Shown here: positions 18,153-26,884 of the stretch, in pieces
Layout of the letters: each line of letters begins with the position of its first letter
Position numbering within the stretch: the first letter of the stretch is position 1
Source of the DNA: Burkholderia sp. BCC0322
GTDB taxonomy: Bacteria > Pseudomonadota > Gammaproteobacteria > Burkholderiales > Burkholderiaceae
DNA length: 64,000 nt
Assembly: GCF_902833045.1 (NCBI RefSeq)
Contig: NZ_CADFDU010000003.1
Coordinates: 434,001-498,000, forward strand
Direction: 5' to 3'
Notes under the pieces: model-generated
What the model was told of the DNA's origin: nothing
The model's database searches: none
Seen by the model: the letters and a program-made list of their open reading frames with translations, nothing else
Program-made: the position numbers and the translations under genes

Positions 18153-18337
18153 ACTGCCGCCGCGCTCACGACCTTTGCACGGAGCCGGTGTACGCGTTGA
18201 CGCGCGACGCAGGATCGACACGTTCGCGGCCTGCCAACCACACGCACGCCATTCACGGCCGGCCGCGCGGGCGCGGAGTGGTGCGCGATGGATGCTCTGC
18301 GACGTCCCATGCGGCGGCCACGCGGGGGGGCGCGTGA
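18149..18337 (+). CDS. Possible 62-residue coupling ORF between response regulator and kinase
   Basis: This frame starts with an ATGA overlap on the response-regulator stop and ends with a GTGA overlap on the kinase start, so it exactly bridges the two genes. The product (MNCRRAHDLCTEPVY...) is Cys/His/Arg/Ala rich, has no family resemblance and no membrane segment. It may be a real translational-coupling peptide that keeps ribosomes moving into the kinase gene, or chance in GC-rich DNA. Paired kinases usually overlap or nearly overlap the regulator, so the 181-nt gap is unusual. Confidence 0.35.
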   Translation: MNCRRAHDLCTEPVYALTRDAGSTRSRPANHTHAIHGRPRGRGVVRDGCSATSHAAATRGGA

Positions 18338-19752
18338 CCCGCCCGAACCTGCGCACCCAGGTCGCGCTGTGGCTGCTGCTGCCGCTGCTCGGCCTGCTCG
18401 CGCTCGACTCTTGGCTCACGTACCAGCGCGCGATGAGCGCCGCGCACGTCGCGTTCGACCGCACGCTGTCGTCGTCGCTGAAGTCGATCCGCGAAGGCGT
18501 GCGGCTCAACGACGGCGAGATCGAGGTCGACCTGCCGTATCTCGCGCTGGAAATGCTCGAATCGAGCGACGGCGGCAAGATCTACTACCTGATCCGCGAG
18601 GACAACGGCCACACGATCACCGGCTACCCGGACCTGCCGCTGCCACAGGGGCGCGACGCAGGCGACGGCGCGCTGTTCGTCACGCGTCACTACGACGTCG
18701 TCTATCGCGGCGAGCCGTTGCGGATGGCCGCGCTGCGCATCCCGGTGCACGACGTGCCGACCGCGCAGTCGCGCATCGTGTGGGTGATGGTCGGCGAGAC
18801 GATCGAGGCGCGCCAGGCGCTTGCGCGCGAAATCCTGGTGGGGTCGCTGCTGCAGGAAGGGTTGCTCGTCGTGCTGGCGCTCGGCATCGTGTGGCTCGGC
18901 GTCGGGCGCGGGCTGCGGCCGCTGAACCGGCTGTCGGCGACGGTGGCCGCGCGCAGCGAGGACGATACGACGCCGCTCGATACCGGCGCGATGCCGAGCG
19001 AACTCGCGCCGCTCGTCGAGTCGATCAACCAGTACATCGGCCGCACGCAGCGGATGCAGGTCGCGCGGCGCCGTTTCTTCGCGGACGCGGCCCATCAACT
19101 GAAGACACCGCTCGCGGCCGTGCAGGCCGGCGTCGAGCTCGCGCTGCGGCCCGACGAGCAGCCGCGCGTGACCGGGCACCTGCGGCGCGCGAACGGCGCG
19201 GTGCGGCAGGCCGCGAAGATCGTGCAGCAACTGCTGTCGCTGTCGCGGCTCGATTCCGACAGCGGCCATGCGGTCGCGCACAAGCCGGTCGCGCTGCACC
19301 GGCTCGCGCGCAGCGTGACGCTCGACTGGTCGCCGGTCGCGCGCGCGCGCGACATCGATCTGGGTTTCGAGCACGAGGCCGATATCGACGTGCTCGGTCA
19401 GTCCGACCTGCTCGGCGAGATGGTCGGCAACCTGATCGACAACGCGATCCGTTACGCGGGCGACCGCGCGGTGATTACGGTGCGCGTATCGCGCGATGGC
19501 GAGCACGCGCGGCTCGACGTCATCGACAGCGGCCCGGGCATTCCGGCGGACGAGCGCGATGCGGTGTTCGAGCGCTTCCATCGCGGCAGCAAGACGCAGA
19601 CGGTCGAAGGGACGGGGCTCGGGCTGTCGATCGTGCGCGAGATCGCGCGCGTGCATCAGGGCAGGGTGACGCTTGCCGATGCGGCCGGCGGCGGGCTGGT
19701 CGTGACGATCCGGTTGCCGGCGGCGAACGACGCGGCGCCGCGCGCGGCGTGA
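18334..19752 (+). CDS. Sensor histidine kinase, TctE-like
   Basis: A 472-residue inner-membrane kinase starting at GTG 18334 (MTRPNLRTQVALWLLLPLLG), preceded by a GGGGGGG tract; ATG at 18292 is the alternative. Order: TM1 (about 9-28), periplasmic 2CSK-type sensor domain to about 165, TM2 ('EGLLVVLALGIVWLGV'), HAMP, the phospho-acceptor in 'ADAAHQLKTPLAAVQAG', then ATPase boxes DNAIRYA, DSGPGIP and 'GTGLGLSIV'. It pairs with the upstream regulator. The signal is unknown; citrate-like acids are the ligands of characterised relatives. Confidence 0.88.
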   Translation: MTRPNLRTQVALWLLLPLLGLLALDSWLTYQRAMSAAHVAFDRTLSSSLKSIREGVRLNDGEIEVDLPYLALEMLESSDGGKIYYLIREDNGHTITGYPDLPLPQGRDAGDGALFVTRHYDVVYRGEPLRMAALRIPVHDVPTAQSRIVWVMVGETIEARQALAREILVGSLLQEGLLVVLALGIVWLGVGRGLRPLNRLSATVAARSEDDTTPLDTGAMPSELAPLVESINQYIGRTQRMQVARRRFFADAAHQLKTPLAAVQAGVELALRPDEQPRVTGHLRRANGAVRQAAKIVQQLLSLSRLDSDSGHAVAHKPVALHRLARSVTLDWSPVARARDIDLGFEHEADIDVLGQSDLLGEMVGNLIDNAIRYAGDRAVITVRVSRDGEHARLDVIDSGPGIPADERDAVFERFHRGSKTQTVEGTGLGLSIVREIARVHQGRVTLADAAGGGLVVTIRLPAANDAAPRAA

Positions 19753-19846
19753 TGGCGATCAGCGATGCGGGAAGCGGCTCGCCGTGTGCGGCGGCCTCCC
19801 GGCTGCGCGGAGGATCGGGTGTTGCAAGGGGTTGCGTGCGTCCGGC

Positions 19847-20713
19847 TCAATCGCCGAACCCGATCTCCGCTTCCAGCGACTGGCCGACTTCGAGCCACGT
19901 GCCCGCGCCATCGACGACGATCGCATTGATGCCGAACGTCAGCTCGCCGTTGAAGTTCGGGTTCGCGCGATAGGTCTGCATCGTGTCGGTCGGCTCGTGC
20001 GGCCACGCGGGATCGGGCACGCCGGTGGCCTGGTCGATCGTCGGCATCGGGCAGCGCGTGCACGGCTTCACGAGGCGCAGCCGCACGGGCGTCGCGCCTT
20101 CCGTGTCGAGATGTTCGACGAAATCCTCTTCGTAGGCATCGAGATCCGACACGACGATGTTCGGGCGGAAACGGTTCATCGGAATCGCCGGTGCGCCCTT
20201 CGCGGCGAGCCGTGCGTTCAGGTCGTCGAGCGACGCCTGGCCGATCACGAGCAGCGGGTAGCCGTCCGCGAATTGCGTGTGCGTATCGATCTCGCCGGTC
20301 CATTTGCGGTTGCAGCCGCGGCGCGCGTCGGGGCCGAAGCGCGCGAGCTTCGTCGGCACGCCGAGGAATTCGCTGAGCCACGCGGCCGTTTCGGCACCCG
20401 TGTCGATCGCGTCGACGGTGTCGCGCCACACGGTTGCGGCCATTTTCGGCGTGGCGGGCGAACCGTTGCCGTCGAGCGGCGTGCGGATCTCGCGCATGCC
20501 CGGCGCGTTCAGCACGAGCGCATCGCTGTCGAGCGCGGTGTGGATCAGCGCGAGGCGCGGGTGCGTGCGCTGCGTGATCATCTGCCCGGCGGGGTCGGTG
20601 ATCAGCCAGTGGCGGTCGTACGCCAGGCCCGTTTCGAGCAGTTGCGCGCGCGACAGCGCGATGCCGGCGCAGGATTTGATCGGGTAGACGAAGAGTTCGG
20701 CGATGGCTGGCAT
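19847..20713 (-). CDS. MOSC-domain protein (YcbX/mARC-like N-terminal plus MOSC)
   Basis: A 288-residue protein with the MOSC N-terminal beta-barrel ('IAELFVYPIKSCAGIAL' at 4-20) and a C-terminal MOSC domain containing 'KPCTRCPMPTID' with the conserved Cys that binds molybdenum cofactor in this family. YcbX relatives reduce N-hydroxylated compounds. ATG at 20713 (MPAIAELFVYPIKS) fits family N-termini; the upstream extension is intergenic. It is convergent with the kinase and lies 88 bp downstream of the organosulfur operon on the same strand, so it might be its last member. Confidence 0.85.
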   Translation of the reverse strand: MPAIAELFVYPIKSCAGIALSRAQLLETGLAYDRHWLITDPAGQMITQRTHPRLALIHTALDSDALVLNAPGMREIRTPLDGNGSPATPKMAATVWRDTVDAIDTGAETAAWLSEFLGVPTKLARFGPDARRGCNRKWTGEIDTHTQFADGYPLLVIGQASLDDLNARLAAKGAPAIPMNRFRPNIVVSDLDAYEEDFVEHLDTEGATPVRLRLVKPCTRCPMPTIDQATGVPDPAWPHEPTDTMQTYRANPNFNGELTFGINAIVVDGAGTWLEVGQSLEAEIGFGD

Positions 20714-20801
20714 GACGCTGGCTGAAGGCGGATGGCGAGACTGCGATTGTGCCAGATCGTGCCGACGCCGGTTGGGCGGCTGCACACCGTCGCGCGGCCG
20801 G

Positions 20802-21755
20802 TCATGCGAGCGGGAAGCCGGGGTCGAACGTCGCGCGCACGTCGAGCGGCTGGCGCAGCAGCCCGGCCTTCAGGTAGAAGTCGGCCGTGCGTTGTTGTTC
20901 GGCGATGATCGTCGCGTCGATCGGCAGCCAGCGCGTGCTTCGCCGTTCGAACTGCAGCCTCGCGGCCGCCGGCGGGATGCCGATGATGCGCGCGAGCGCG
21001 GCGGAATACGCGTCGACATGCCGGTACGACCACGCCTGCGCGCGCACGACGCGCCGCAGGAAATCGTGCAGCACGTCGCGCTTCGACCCGATCGCCGCGT
21101 CGGTCGCCGCGATGTAGCTGAGGCCCGACCACAGCCCGCGGCCATTGACGAGGACGCGCGCGCGACCGCTCGTTTCGGCGAGTGCGGTATAGGGTTCCCA
21201 GGTCGCCCAGGCGTCGATTGAACCGGTTGCAAGCGCAAGCATCGTATCGGCGGGCGGCAGGAAGCGGAACGAGACGGCGTCGGGCGGCAGGCCGGCCGCG
21301 TCGAGCGCCTTCAGCGTGACGAAATGGCCGATCGAGCCGCGCGTGGTGCCGATACGCTTGCCCTTCAGGTCGGCCGCGCCTTTCAGCGCCGCATCGGGCC
21401 GCACGAGAACGGCCGTGCCGTACGGGTCGGAGCGGTTTGCGCCGATCACCTTGATGCGTGCACCCGACGCGAGGGCGAAGATCACCGGCGCATCGCCGAT
21501 CGGCCCGCAATCGACGGCGGCCGCGTTCAGCGCCTCGGCGAGCGGCGCGGCGGCCGGGAACTCGGTCCACGCGATGTCGTACGCAAGGCCGTTCAGTTCG
21601 CCGGCGGCTTCGAGCAGTGCGCGCAGCCCGCCTTTCTGGTCGCCGGCGCGCAGCAGCGGCCGTGCGCCCGATTGCGCGCGCAGCGCGGCCGGTGCCGCGG
21701 CGATCGTGGCGAGGGCGCTCGCCTGTGCGAGGAAATGGCGTCGGGTCGGATTCAT
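20802..21755 (-). CDS. Second periplasmic binding protein of the organosulfur operon (SsuA/TauA-like)
   Basis: A 317-residue NMT1/SsuA-type binding protein with a Tat-like leader (RRHFLAQ, then a hydrophobic stretch ending ALRAQ). Motifs 'AAAVDCGPIGDAPVIFALASGA' and 'DLKGKRIGTTRGSIGHF' match aliphatic sulfonate/taurine binding proteins. It is the last of seven same-strand genes, 37 nt after the cytochrome gene. The operon already has a binding protein next to the permease, so this one may widen substrate range or load the same permease. Confidence 0.82.
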   Translation of the reverse strand: MNPTRRHFLAQASALATIAAAPAALRAQSGARPLLRAGDQKGGLRALLEAAGELNGLAYDIAWTEFPAAAPLAEALNAAAVDCGPIGDAPVIFALASGARIKVIGANRSDPYGTAVLVRPDAALKGAADLKGKRIGTTRGSIGHFVTLKALDAAGLPPDAVSFRFLPPADTMLALATGSIDAWATWEPYTALAETSGRARVLVNGRGLWSGLSYIAATDAAIGSKRDVLHDFLRRVVRAQAWSYRHVDAYSAALARIIGIPPAAARLQFERRSTRWLPIDATIIAEQQRTADFYLKAGLLRQPLDVRATFDPGFPLA

Positions 21756-21792
21756 CTTGATGCTCGGTCGGAAGAGACGTTCAGGGATTCAA

Positions 21793-22977
21793 TCAATGCG
21801 GAAGTCCGGCCTGCACATCGCGCACGGGCTCCGCGTCGACGCGCAGCAGCAGTGCGGTCAGCGGATCGCCGGTCGCTGCCGGTACGGCCGGTCGTGCGGC
21901 GCTGTCCGAGCGGCACAGCAGGTCGGCATCCGACCAGCCGGCACTGCCGGGCAGCGCGCGCGCCCGCAGCCAGCCGCGGCGATCGGCGAGGAGCTGCGTG
22001 CCGCCGAGCGCGTCGGGCGCCACGCCGGCGATCGTCGCGAATGCGAGCCACGCACCGGGCGTCGACGCGACGCAATCGGCTTGCGCGGTGCCGGCCGCCT
22101 GCGCGACGGGCGCGCCGCGGGCCGTGACGAGCAGCGTTTGCCAGCGCGCGTCTTCCGGCGGGGGCGTCGCGCCCGGCGCGAGCGCGACGACGCGCACGCG
22201 CTGGCCAGCGCGCCAGCGCTCGAGCGGTTGCGGCGCGGCGGCGCCGCAGCGCACGTCGAGCGCCGGCAGCGGGACCGGTACGGGCCACGCGCCTTGCGCC
22301 TGCGCGCCGCTGCCCGCGGCGAGCGCTTTCAGGTAGTCGAGCACGGCCCAGGTGTCCTGCGGGCCGAGCGTCGCGGCGAAGCCGGGCATCGTCGACGCGC
22401 CGTGTTCGTCGCGCGTGCCGTGGCGCACGCGCCAGAACAGCTCGCCGTCGAGACGGCGGGCGAGCAGCGCGCCGGCGAAGGTCGGCGGCCAGTGCGGGAG
22501 CGTGGCCGCGAGCGGCCCTTCGCCGCGTCCGTCCGTGCCGTGGCAGGCCGCGCAGTGTCGTGTATACAGGTGCGCGCCGCGCATCACGTTCGATACCGAA
22601 AACGGCGCGGGATCGCGCTGGAAGCTCGTCGGCACGGCGGGCGAGAGCCACAGCGAAGACGGCGGCCACGGCGCGAACCACGCCGCGGCCAGCGCGGCGA
22701 GCGCCGCGGCGACCCGCCACGTGCGTGAAGCGAGCGCGATGCCCGCGAGCACGACGGCCAGCGCCGTCGCCGCCGCGGCGAGCGCGAGTTGCCGCGTGAG
22801 CCCCGCGTCGATGCGCAGCGTTTCGAGCGCGATGCGATGGGCCCACGGCCAGGCGGCTTGACCGTCGGCGTCGCCCGTCAGCCCGATCGCATGCAGCACG
22901 CGCGCCAGCGCGAATTGCGCGCGATACAGCCCTTGCAGAAACGTGAGCGCCCAGTCGGCGAACGTCGGCGCGTTCAT
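21793..22977 (-). CDS. Membrane-anchored c-type cytochrome with unassigned C-terminal region
   Basis: A 394-residue protein. Two hydrophobic segments (about 62-83 and 87-103) anchor it, followed by a class I cytochrome c domain with the haem motif CAACH (C142, C145, H146) and a likely Met ligand in STMPGF near residue 199. The last 170 residues, with several Cys, match no family I know. It would sit in the inner membrane facing the periplasm. Its place inside an ABC/monooxygenase operon (50 nt after the ATPase gene) is unusual. Homology to the cytochrome subunit of sulfite or thiosulfate oxidation is possible but unproven. Confidence 0.75.
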   Translation of the reverse strand: MNAPTFADWALTFLQGLYRAQFALARVLHAIGLTGDADGQAAWPWAHRIALETLRIDAGLTRQLALAAAATALAVVLAGIALASRTWRVAAALAALAAAWFAPWPPSSLWLSPAVPTSFQRDPAPFSVSNVMRGAHLYTRHCAACHGTDGRGEGPLAATLPHWPPTFAGALLARRLDGELFWRVRHGTRDEHGASTMPGFAATLGPQDTWAVLDYLKALAAGSGAQAQGAWPVPVPLPALDVRCGAAAPQPLERWRAGQRVRVVALAPGATPPPEDARWQTLLVTARGAPVAQAAGTAQADCVASTPGAWLAFATIAGVAPDALGGTQLLADRRGWLRARALPGSAGWSDADLLCRSDSAARPAVPAATGDPLTALLLRVDAEPVRDVQAGLPH

Positions 22978-23027
22978 CGGCGCCACTCCCGCCGCGCGGC
23001 GGCCCAGCGTCGAACGGCTCCGCGCAT

Positions 23028-23855
23028 CTACCAGCTCGCATCGAGCCCGAGATGCCGCAACGCGTCGTGGCGCAGTTCGGCGAGGCGCGGGTCGCCGCGA
23101 TGGCGCGGGTAGGGCAGGTCGACGTGCAATTCGGCGACGATGCGTGCCGGACGCGGCCCGAACACGATCACGCGCTGCGCAAGGAACAGCGCTTCCTCGA
23201 CATCGTGCGTGACGAGCAGCGCGGAGAAGCCGTCGCGTTGCCACAGCGCGGCGAGCTCGGCCTGCATCGTCAGCCGCGTGAGCGAATCGAGCTTGCCGAG
23301 CGGCTCGTCGAGAATGAGCAGGCGCGGATCGTTGACGAGCGCGCGGGCCAGTGCGACCCGCTGCGCCATCCCGCCGGACAACTGATGCGGGAATGCATTC
23401 GAGAACGCCTGCAGCCCGACGCGGGCGAGCGCATCGTCGACACGATGCCGCGACACGCGCGCCACGCCGCGTGCCTCGAGACCGAGCGCAACGTTGGCGC
23501 GCACGCGCCGCCACGGGTACAGCGTCGGGTCCTGGAACACGACGATGCGCGATGGGTCGGGTTGTTCGATCGGCACGCCGTCCTGTGCGATCGTGCCTTG
23601 CCGCGCGGCATCGAGGCCCGCGACGAGGCGCAGCAGCGTCGACTTCCCGCAGCCGCTCGGGCCGAGCAGCGCGACGAATTCGCCGGCCGCGACCGACAGC
23701 GTGACGTCGTCGAGCACCGGCAGCGCGCCGTCGGGGCCGTCGAACGCATGGCTCACGCGGCGGATGTCGATGCGCGCACCGCGCGGCGCCGTGACGGCGG
23801 GCGCAGCGGCAACGAAAGAGGCAACGGACGATTCGAGACCGGCGGCGCTCACCAT
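23028..23855 (-). CDS. ABC importer ATPase, SsuB/TauB-type
   Basis: A 275-residue ATPase of the nitrate/sulfonate/taurine import group. Walker A is GPSGCGKST near residue 63, the signature LSGGMAQR near 150, Walker B LLILDEP near 170, and 'LLVTHDVEEALFLAQRV' near 205 is characteristic of SsuB/TauB. The ATG at 23855 overlaps the permease stop, indicating coupled translation. The N-terminal 35 residues before the fold are Ala-rich. It works with the permease and binding protein encoded immediately upstream in the transcript. Confidence 0.88.
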   Translation of the reverse strand: MVSAAGLESSVASFVAAAPAVTAPRGARIDIRRVSHAFDGPDGALPVLDDVTLSVAAGEFVALLGPSGCGKSTLLRLVAGLDAARQGTIAQDGVPIEQPDPSRIVVFQDPTLYPWRRVRANVALGLEARGVARVSRHRVDDALARVGLQAFSNAFPHQLSGGMAQRVALARALVNDPRLLILDEPLGKLDSLTRLTMQAELAALWQRDGFSALLVTHDVEEALFLAQRVIVFGPRPARIVAELHVDLPYPRHRGDPRLAELRHDALRHLGLDASW

Positions 23856-24943
23856 TTGACGGTTCCTTTCTGCCACGCGAGCGCGCGATCGCGCACCGCG
23901 AACAGCAGCGCGATCAGCCCGGAAAACAGCAGCGCCATCACGATCAGCGCCGCATACATGTTCACGTACGATGCCCAGCCCTGCGCCCAGCTCAGGTACC
24001 AGCCGAGCCCCGACTTGACGCCCATCATCTCGGCGACGACCAGCACCGTGAACGACGCGCTGAGCCCCATGAAGATGCCGACGAACACGTGCGGCAGCGC
24101 GGCCGGAATCGCGACGCGCAGCACGAGGAAGCGCGCATTCGCACCGAGCGTGCGCGCGACGTCGTAATACTGCTTGTTGACGCTCGCGACGCCCGACCAC
24201 GTGAGCACGGCCACCGGGAAACCGGTTGCGAGCGCAATCAGGAACGCGGCCGCCGAATAGCTCGACGGGAAGAAGTAGAACGTGAGCGGCAGCAGCGCGG
24301 TGGCCGGCACGGGGCCGAGCACGCGCAACACCGGATGTACCCAATAGCCGATCCGGCGCGACCAGCCGATCAAGACGCCGACCGCGAAACCGACCGCGAC
24401 GCCGTACGCGAAGCCGAGCGCGAGCAGCTTCAGCGTGTTGCCTGCGCTGCCGAGCAGGCGCGGCCAGTCGTCGACGTAGACCTCGATCAGCGCCTGCGGC
24501 GGCGCGAAGAACGGGGTCGGCAGCCAGCCGGTTTTCGCGGTGACGATTTCCCACGCGGCGAGCACGAGCGGCAGCGCGACGAGCCACGGGCCGGCCGGGC
24601 GCACGCGCACGAGCCGCGTGCGCGTCACGGATGCGAGATGGCCGAGCGTCGCGGCGACGAGCAACAGCGCGGCGATCGTCCACGCGCCGACGGCAAATTC
24701 GTCGGTGTACGCCCAGTCGGTGAAGCCGACGACACGGTTCGGCCACAGCTGCGTGAGTGCGCCGAGCCCGGCCCACGCGAGCGCGGCGGCGATGCCGGTC
24801 GGCCAGGTGCGCGCACCGCGGGCTTCGGCGGCCAGCGTGGCTTCGCACGCCGTGCAGGCGACGCGCGCCGCGGCCGCTGTGGCACTGCCGCCGGAGGGGG
24901 CGGACGCGGGGTGCGCGGAGGGCGCGCGTTCGATCGTCGACAT
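23849..24943 (-). CDS. ABC importer permease, SsuC/TauC-type, with a CxxC N-terminal extension
   Basis: A 364-residue BPD permease. The C-terminal 250 residues carry about six membrane helices and the EAA loop 'DVARTLGANARFLVLRVAIPAALPHVF' near residue 255, as in SsuC/TauC. The protein has an extra 110 residues in front, including two more hydrophobic segments and a short N-terminal tail with a Cys pair (C30, C33 in VACTACEA). SsuC proteins are usually about 260 residues, so the extension is odd. The start lies 4 nt after the binding-protein stop. Confidence 0.85.
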   Translation of the reverse strand: MSTIERAPSAHPASAPSGGSATAAAARVACTACEATLAAEARGARTWPTGIAAALAWAGLGALTQLWPNRVVGFTDWAYTDEFAVGAWTIAALLLVAATLGHLASVTRTRLVRVRPAGPWLVALPLVLAAWEIVTAKTGWLPTPFFAPPQALIEVYVDDWPRLLGSAGNTLKLLALGFAYGVAVGFAVGVLIGWSRRIGYWVHPVLRVLGPVPATALLPLTFYFFPSSYSAAAFLIALATGFPVAVLTWSGVASVNKQYYDVARTLGANARFLVLRVAIPAALPHVFVGIFMGLSASFTVLVVAEMMGVKSGLGWYLSWAQGWASYVNMYAALIVMALLFSGLIALLFAVRDRALAWQKGTVKW

Positions 24944-24947
24944 CGCG

Positions 24948-25988
24948 TCACCCTAGCACGTTCGCATAGACCTGCTGCGCGAAGCGCTGCGGGTCGGTGC
25001 TCTTCTTCAGCACGCTGATGCGGCGGAAGTCGTCCGCGTAGAACGCGATTTCCTGCTGCAGGTCGACGTTGGTCGGGTGGTGATCGTAGGTGAGCGTCGC
25101 GTAGAGCTTGCGCAGGTCCTCGGGGCTGATCTTCGGCGAATACTTCGCGAACACCTTCGCGGCTTCGTTCGGGTTGTCGTGCGTGAACTCGGTGGCCTGC
25201 ACGATCGAGCGTGCGAGTGCGGCGGCCGACGGCCGGTCGTTGCGCACGAGGTCGCCGCGCGCGCCGATCACGCAGCACACCTTGTGCGCGTATTCGCCGG
25301 ACAGGTTCGTCGCCAGTTCGGTGTACGCACCGTTGCTGCGCTTCTCGAGCAGATAGAGATTCGGGTCGCCGTCGGCGATCGCGTGGATCTCGCCCTTGTC
25401 CACCGCCACGCCGAGCAGGTCGGCCGGATACTGCCGCCACGTGATGTCGCGCTCGGGATCGATCCCGTTCTTCGCGAGCAGGATCGAGAAGAAATGCTTG
25501 CCGGGTGCGGCCAGATCGCTGACGCCGACCGTCTTGCCCTTCAGCGCCTGCAGCGTCGTCACGCCGGCCGCCTTCGCGCCGAGCAGCCGCACGCAGCCGC
25601 CATGCGAGCTGCCGATGATCTTCACGTCGAAACCGGCTTCGAGCGGCTTGAGCCAACGATGGATCATCCCGACCGCCGCATCGGCCTTGCCGGTCGCAAT
25701 CGATTCGAGCAGTTGGTCGGTCGACCCGCTGTAGTTGATCAGCTCGACCTTCAGGCCGTTCTTCTCGAAGAAGCCACGCTCCTGCGCGACGACGATCGGC
25801 GTCAGGCAGAACGCGTTCTGGTTCCACGCGAACGTGAGCTTCTTCAGCGGCGGCGCGGACCAGGCCTTGCGGCCCAGCGTGATCGCGGGCGCGGCGAGCG
25901 CGACGGCGCCGGCGGCGCGCAGCAGCGTGCGGCGTTTGCCGTCGTGCGCGTCGGCGAGCGCGGGTGCAGGTGCGGTGGTTCGGGTCAT
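24948..25988 (-). CDS. Periplasmic binding protein, SsuA-like
   Basis: A 346-residue binding protein with a long leader (twin Arg-like KRRTLLRAAG, hydrophobic core ending near ITLGRKAWSAP) and NMT1/SsuA-type features: 'FAWNQNAFCLTPIVVAQERGFFEKNGLKVELINY' at about 51-84 and 'KADAAVGMIHRWLKPLEAGFDVKIIG' following. It delivers a small organic anion, probably a sulfonate or similar, to the adjacent permease. It is encoded 33 nt after the class II aldolase gene. Confidence 0.85.
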   Translation of the reverse strand: MTRTTAPAPALADAHDGKRRTLLRAAGAVALAAPAITLGRKAWSAPPLKKLTFAWNQNAFCLTPIVVAQERGFFEKNGLKVELINYSGSTDQLLESIATGKADAAVGMIHRWLKPLEAGFDVKIIGSSHGGCVRLLGAKAAGVTTLQALKGKTVGVSDLAAPGKHFFSILLAKNGIDPERDITWRQYPADLLGVAVDKGEIHAIADGDPNLYLLEKRSNGAYTELATNLSGEYAHKVCCVIGARGDLVRNDRPSAAALARSIVQATEFTHDNPNEAAKVFAKYSPKISPEDLRKLYATLTYDHHPTNVDLQQEIAFYADDFRRISVLKKSTDPQRFAQQVYANVLG

Positions 25989-26021
25989 GTTGGTCTGGTC
26001 TCCGGTCGTGCGACAAGGCGC

Positions 26022-26861
26022 TCAGTCGAGCAGGTCGGGTTCGTCGGCGACGACGCGCGCGAACAGGCTGTCGAATGCATGCAGCGCGCCCTCGGGGCCG
26101 CCGATCTGGCCGTGCGTGTGGCGTGCGGTCGCGTGATCGATCGGTTGCGGCGTGCCGGCTGCCTCGGCGAGCAACTGCGTGTGCGCGGCGTTGTCGAGCG
26201 CGATGTACCACCATGCGGCGGCCTCGACGGACGGGCCGGCGGTCAGGATGCCGTGGTTCTTCAGGATCACGCCCTTGTGCGTGGTACGGTCCGGCTTCAC
26301 GAGCGCCGCCGCGATCCGCGCCCCTTCGCTCGTGTCGACGACCATCCCCGTGAAGTCGTCGAACAGCGCGTGGTCTTCATGGAACACGCAGGCGTCCTGC
26401 GTGAGCGGGTCGAGCAGGCGGCCGAGCGTCGACCACGCCTTGCCGTACGTCGAATGCGTATGCGCGGCGGCGACGATATGCGGATGCGCGTCGTGGATCG
26501 CCGCATGGATCGCGAACGCGGCCTTGTTCAGCGGCCGCGTGCCGATCGCGGTTTCGCCGCGTGCGTTGACGAGCAGCAGGTCGGACACCTTGATCTGCGA
26601 GAAATGCACGCCGAGCGGATTCACCCAGAAGTGGTCGGGCAGCTCGGGGTCGCGTGCGGTGATGTGGCCGGCGAGCCCTTGTGCGAAGCCGAAGCGTGCG
26701 AACAGGCGGAACGCGGCCGCGAGCCGTTCCTGGCGGTGACGGCGCTCGGCGGCGATGTCGATGCGCGGCGCGGGTGGATCGAACCAGAAATGCTGGCGCG
26801 GCGCTTCGGCGAGTTCGAGGCCCGATGCGGTACGGACGGGCGAGGAAAGGACGGCGGACAT
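26022..26861 (-). CDS. Class II aldolase/adducin-domain protein
   Basis: A 279-residue class II aldolase fold protein. Zinc-binding histidines are visible in 'AAAHTHSTYGKAWS' (around residue 133) and a third in 'HEDHALFDDF' / 'LKNHGILTAG', the latter being the family's conserved NHG element. Members include fuculose-phosphate aldolases, decarboxylases and uncharacterised proteins. Placed between an SsuD-like monooxygenase and an SsuA-like binding protein, it could process the aldehyde or keto product of C-S cleavage. Spacing of 23 and 33 nt indicates one transcript. Confidence 0.82.
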   Translation of the reverse strand: MSAVLSSPVRTASGLELAEAPRQHFWFDPPAPRIDIAAERRHRQERLAAAFRLFARFGFAQGLAGHITARDPELPDHFWVNPLGVHFSQIKVSDLLLVNARGETAIGTRPLNKAAFAIHAAIHDAHPHIVAAAHTHSTYGKAWSTLGRLLDPLTQDACVFHEDHALFDDFTGMVVDTSEGARIAAALVKPDRTTHKGVILKNHGILTAGPSVEAAAWWYIALDNAAHTQLLAEAAGTPQPIDHATARHTHGQIGGPEGALHAFDSLFARVVADEPDLLD

Positions 26862-26884
26862 GGTGGCGTATGGCTCCGTTGGGC

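Noticed and set aside
18288-19973. 561-codon frame overlapping the TctE-like kinase in another frame
   Set aside because: Arg/Ala-rich shadow of the kinase, which has all expected kinase boxes in its own frame.
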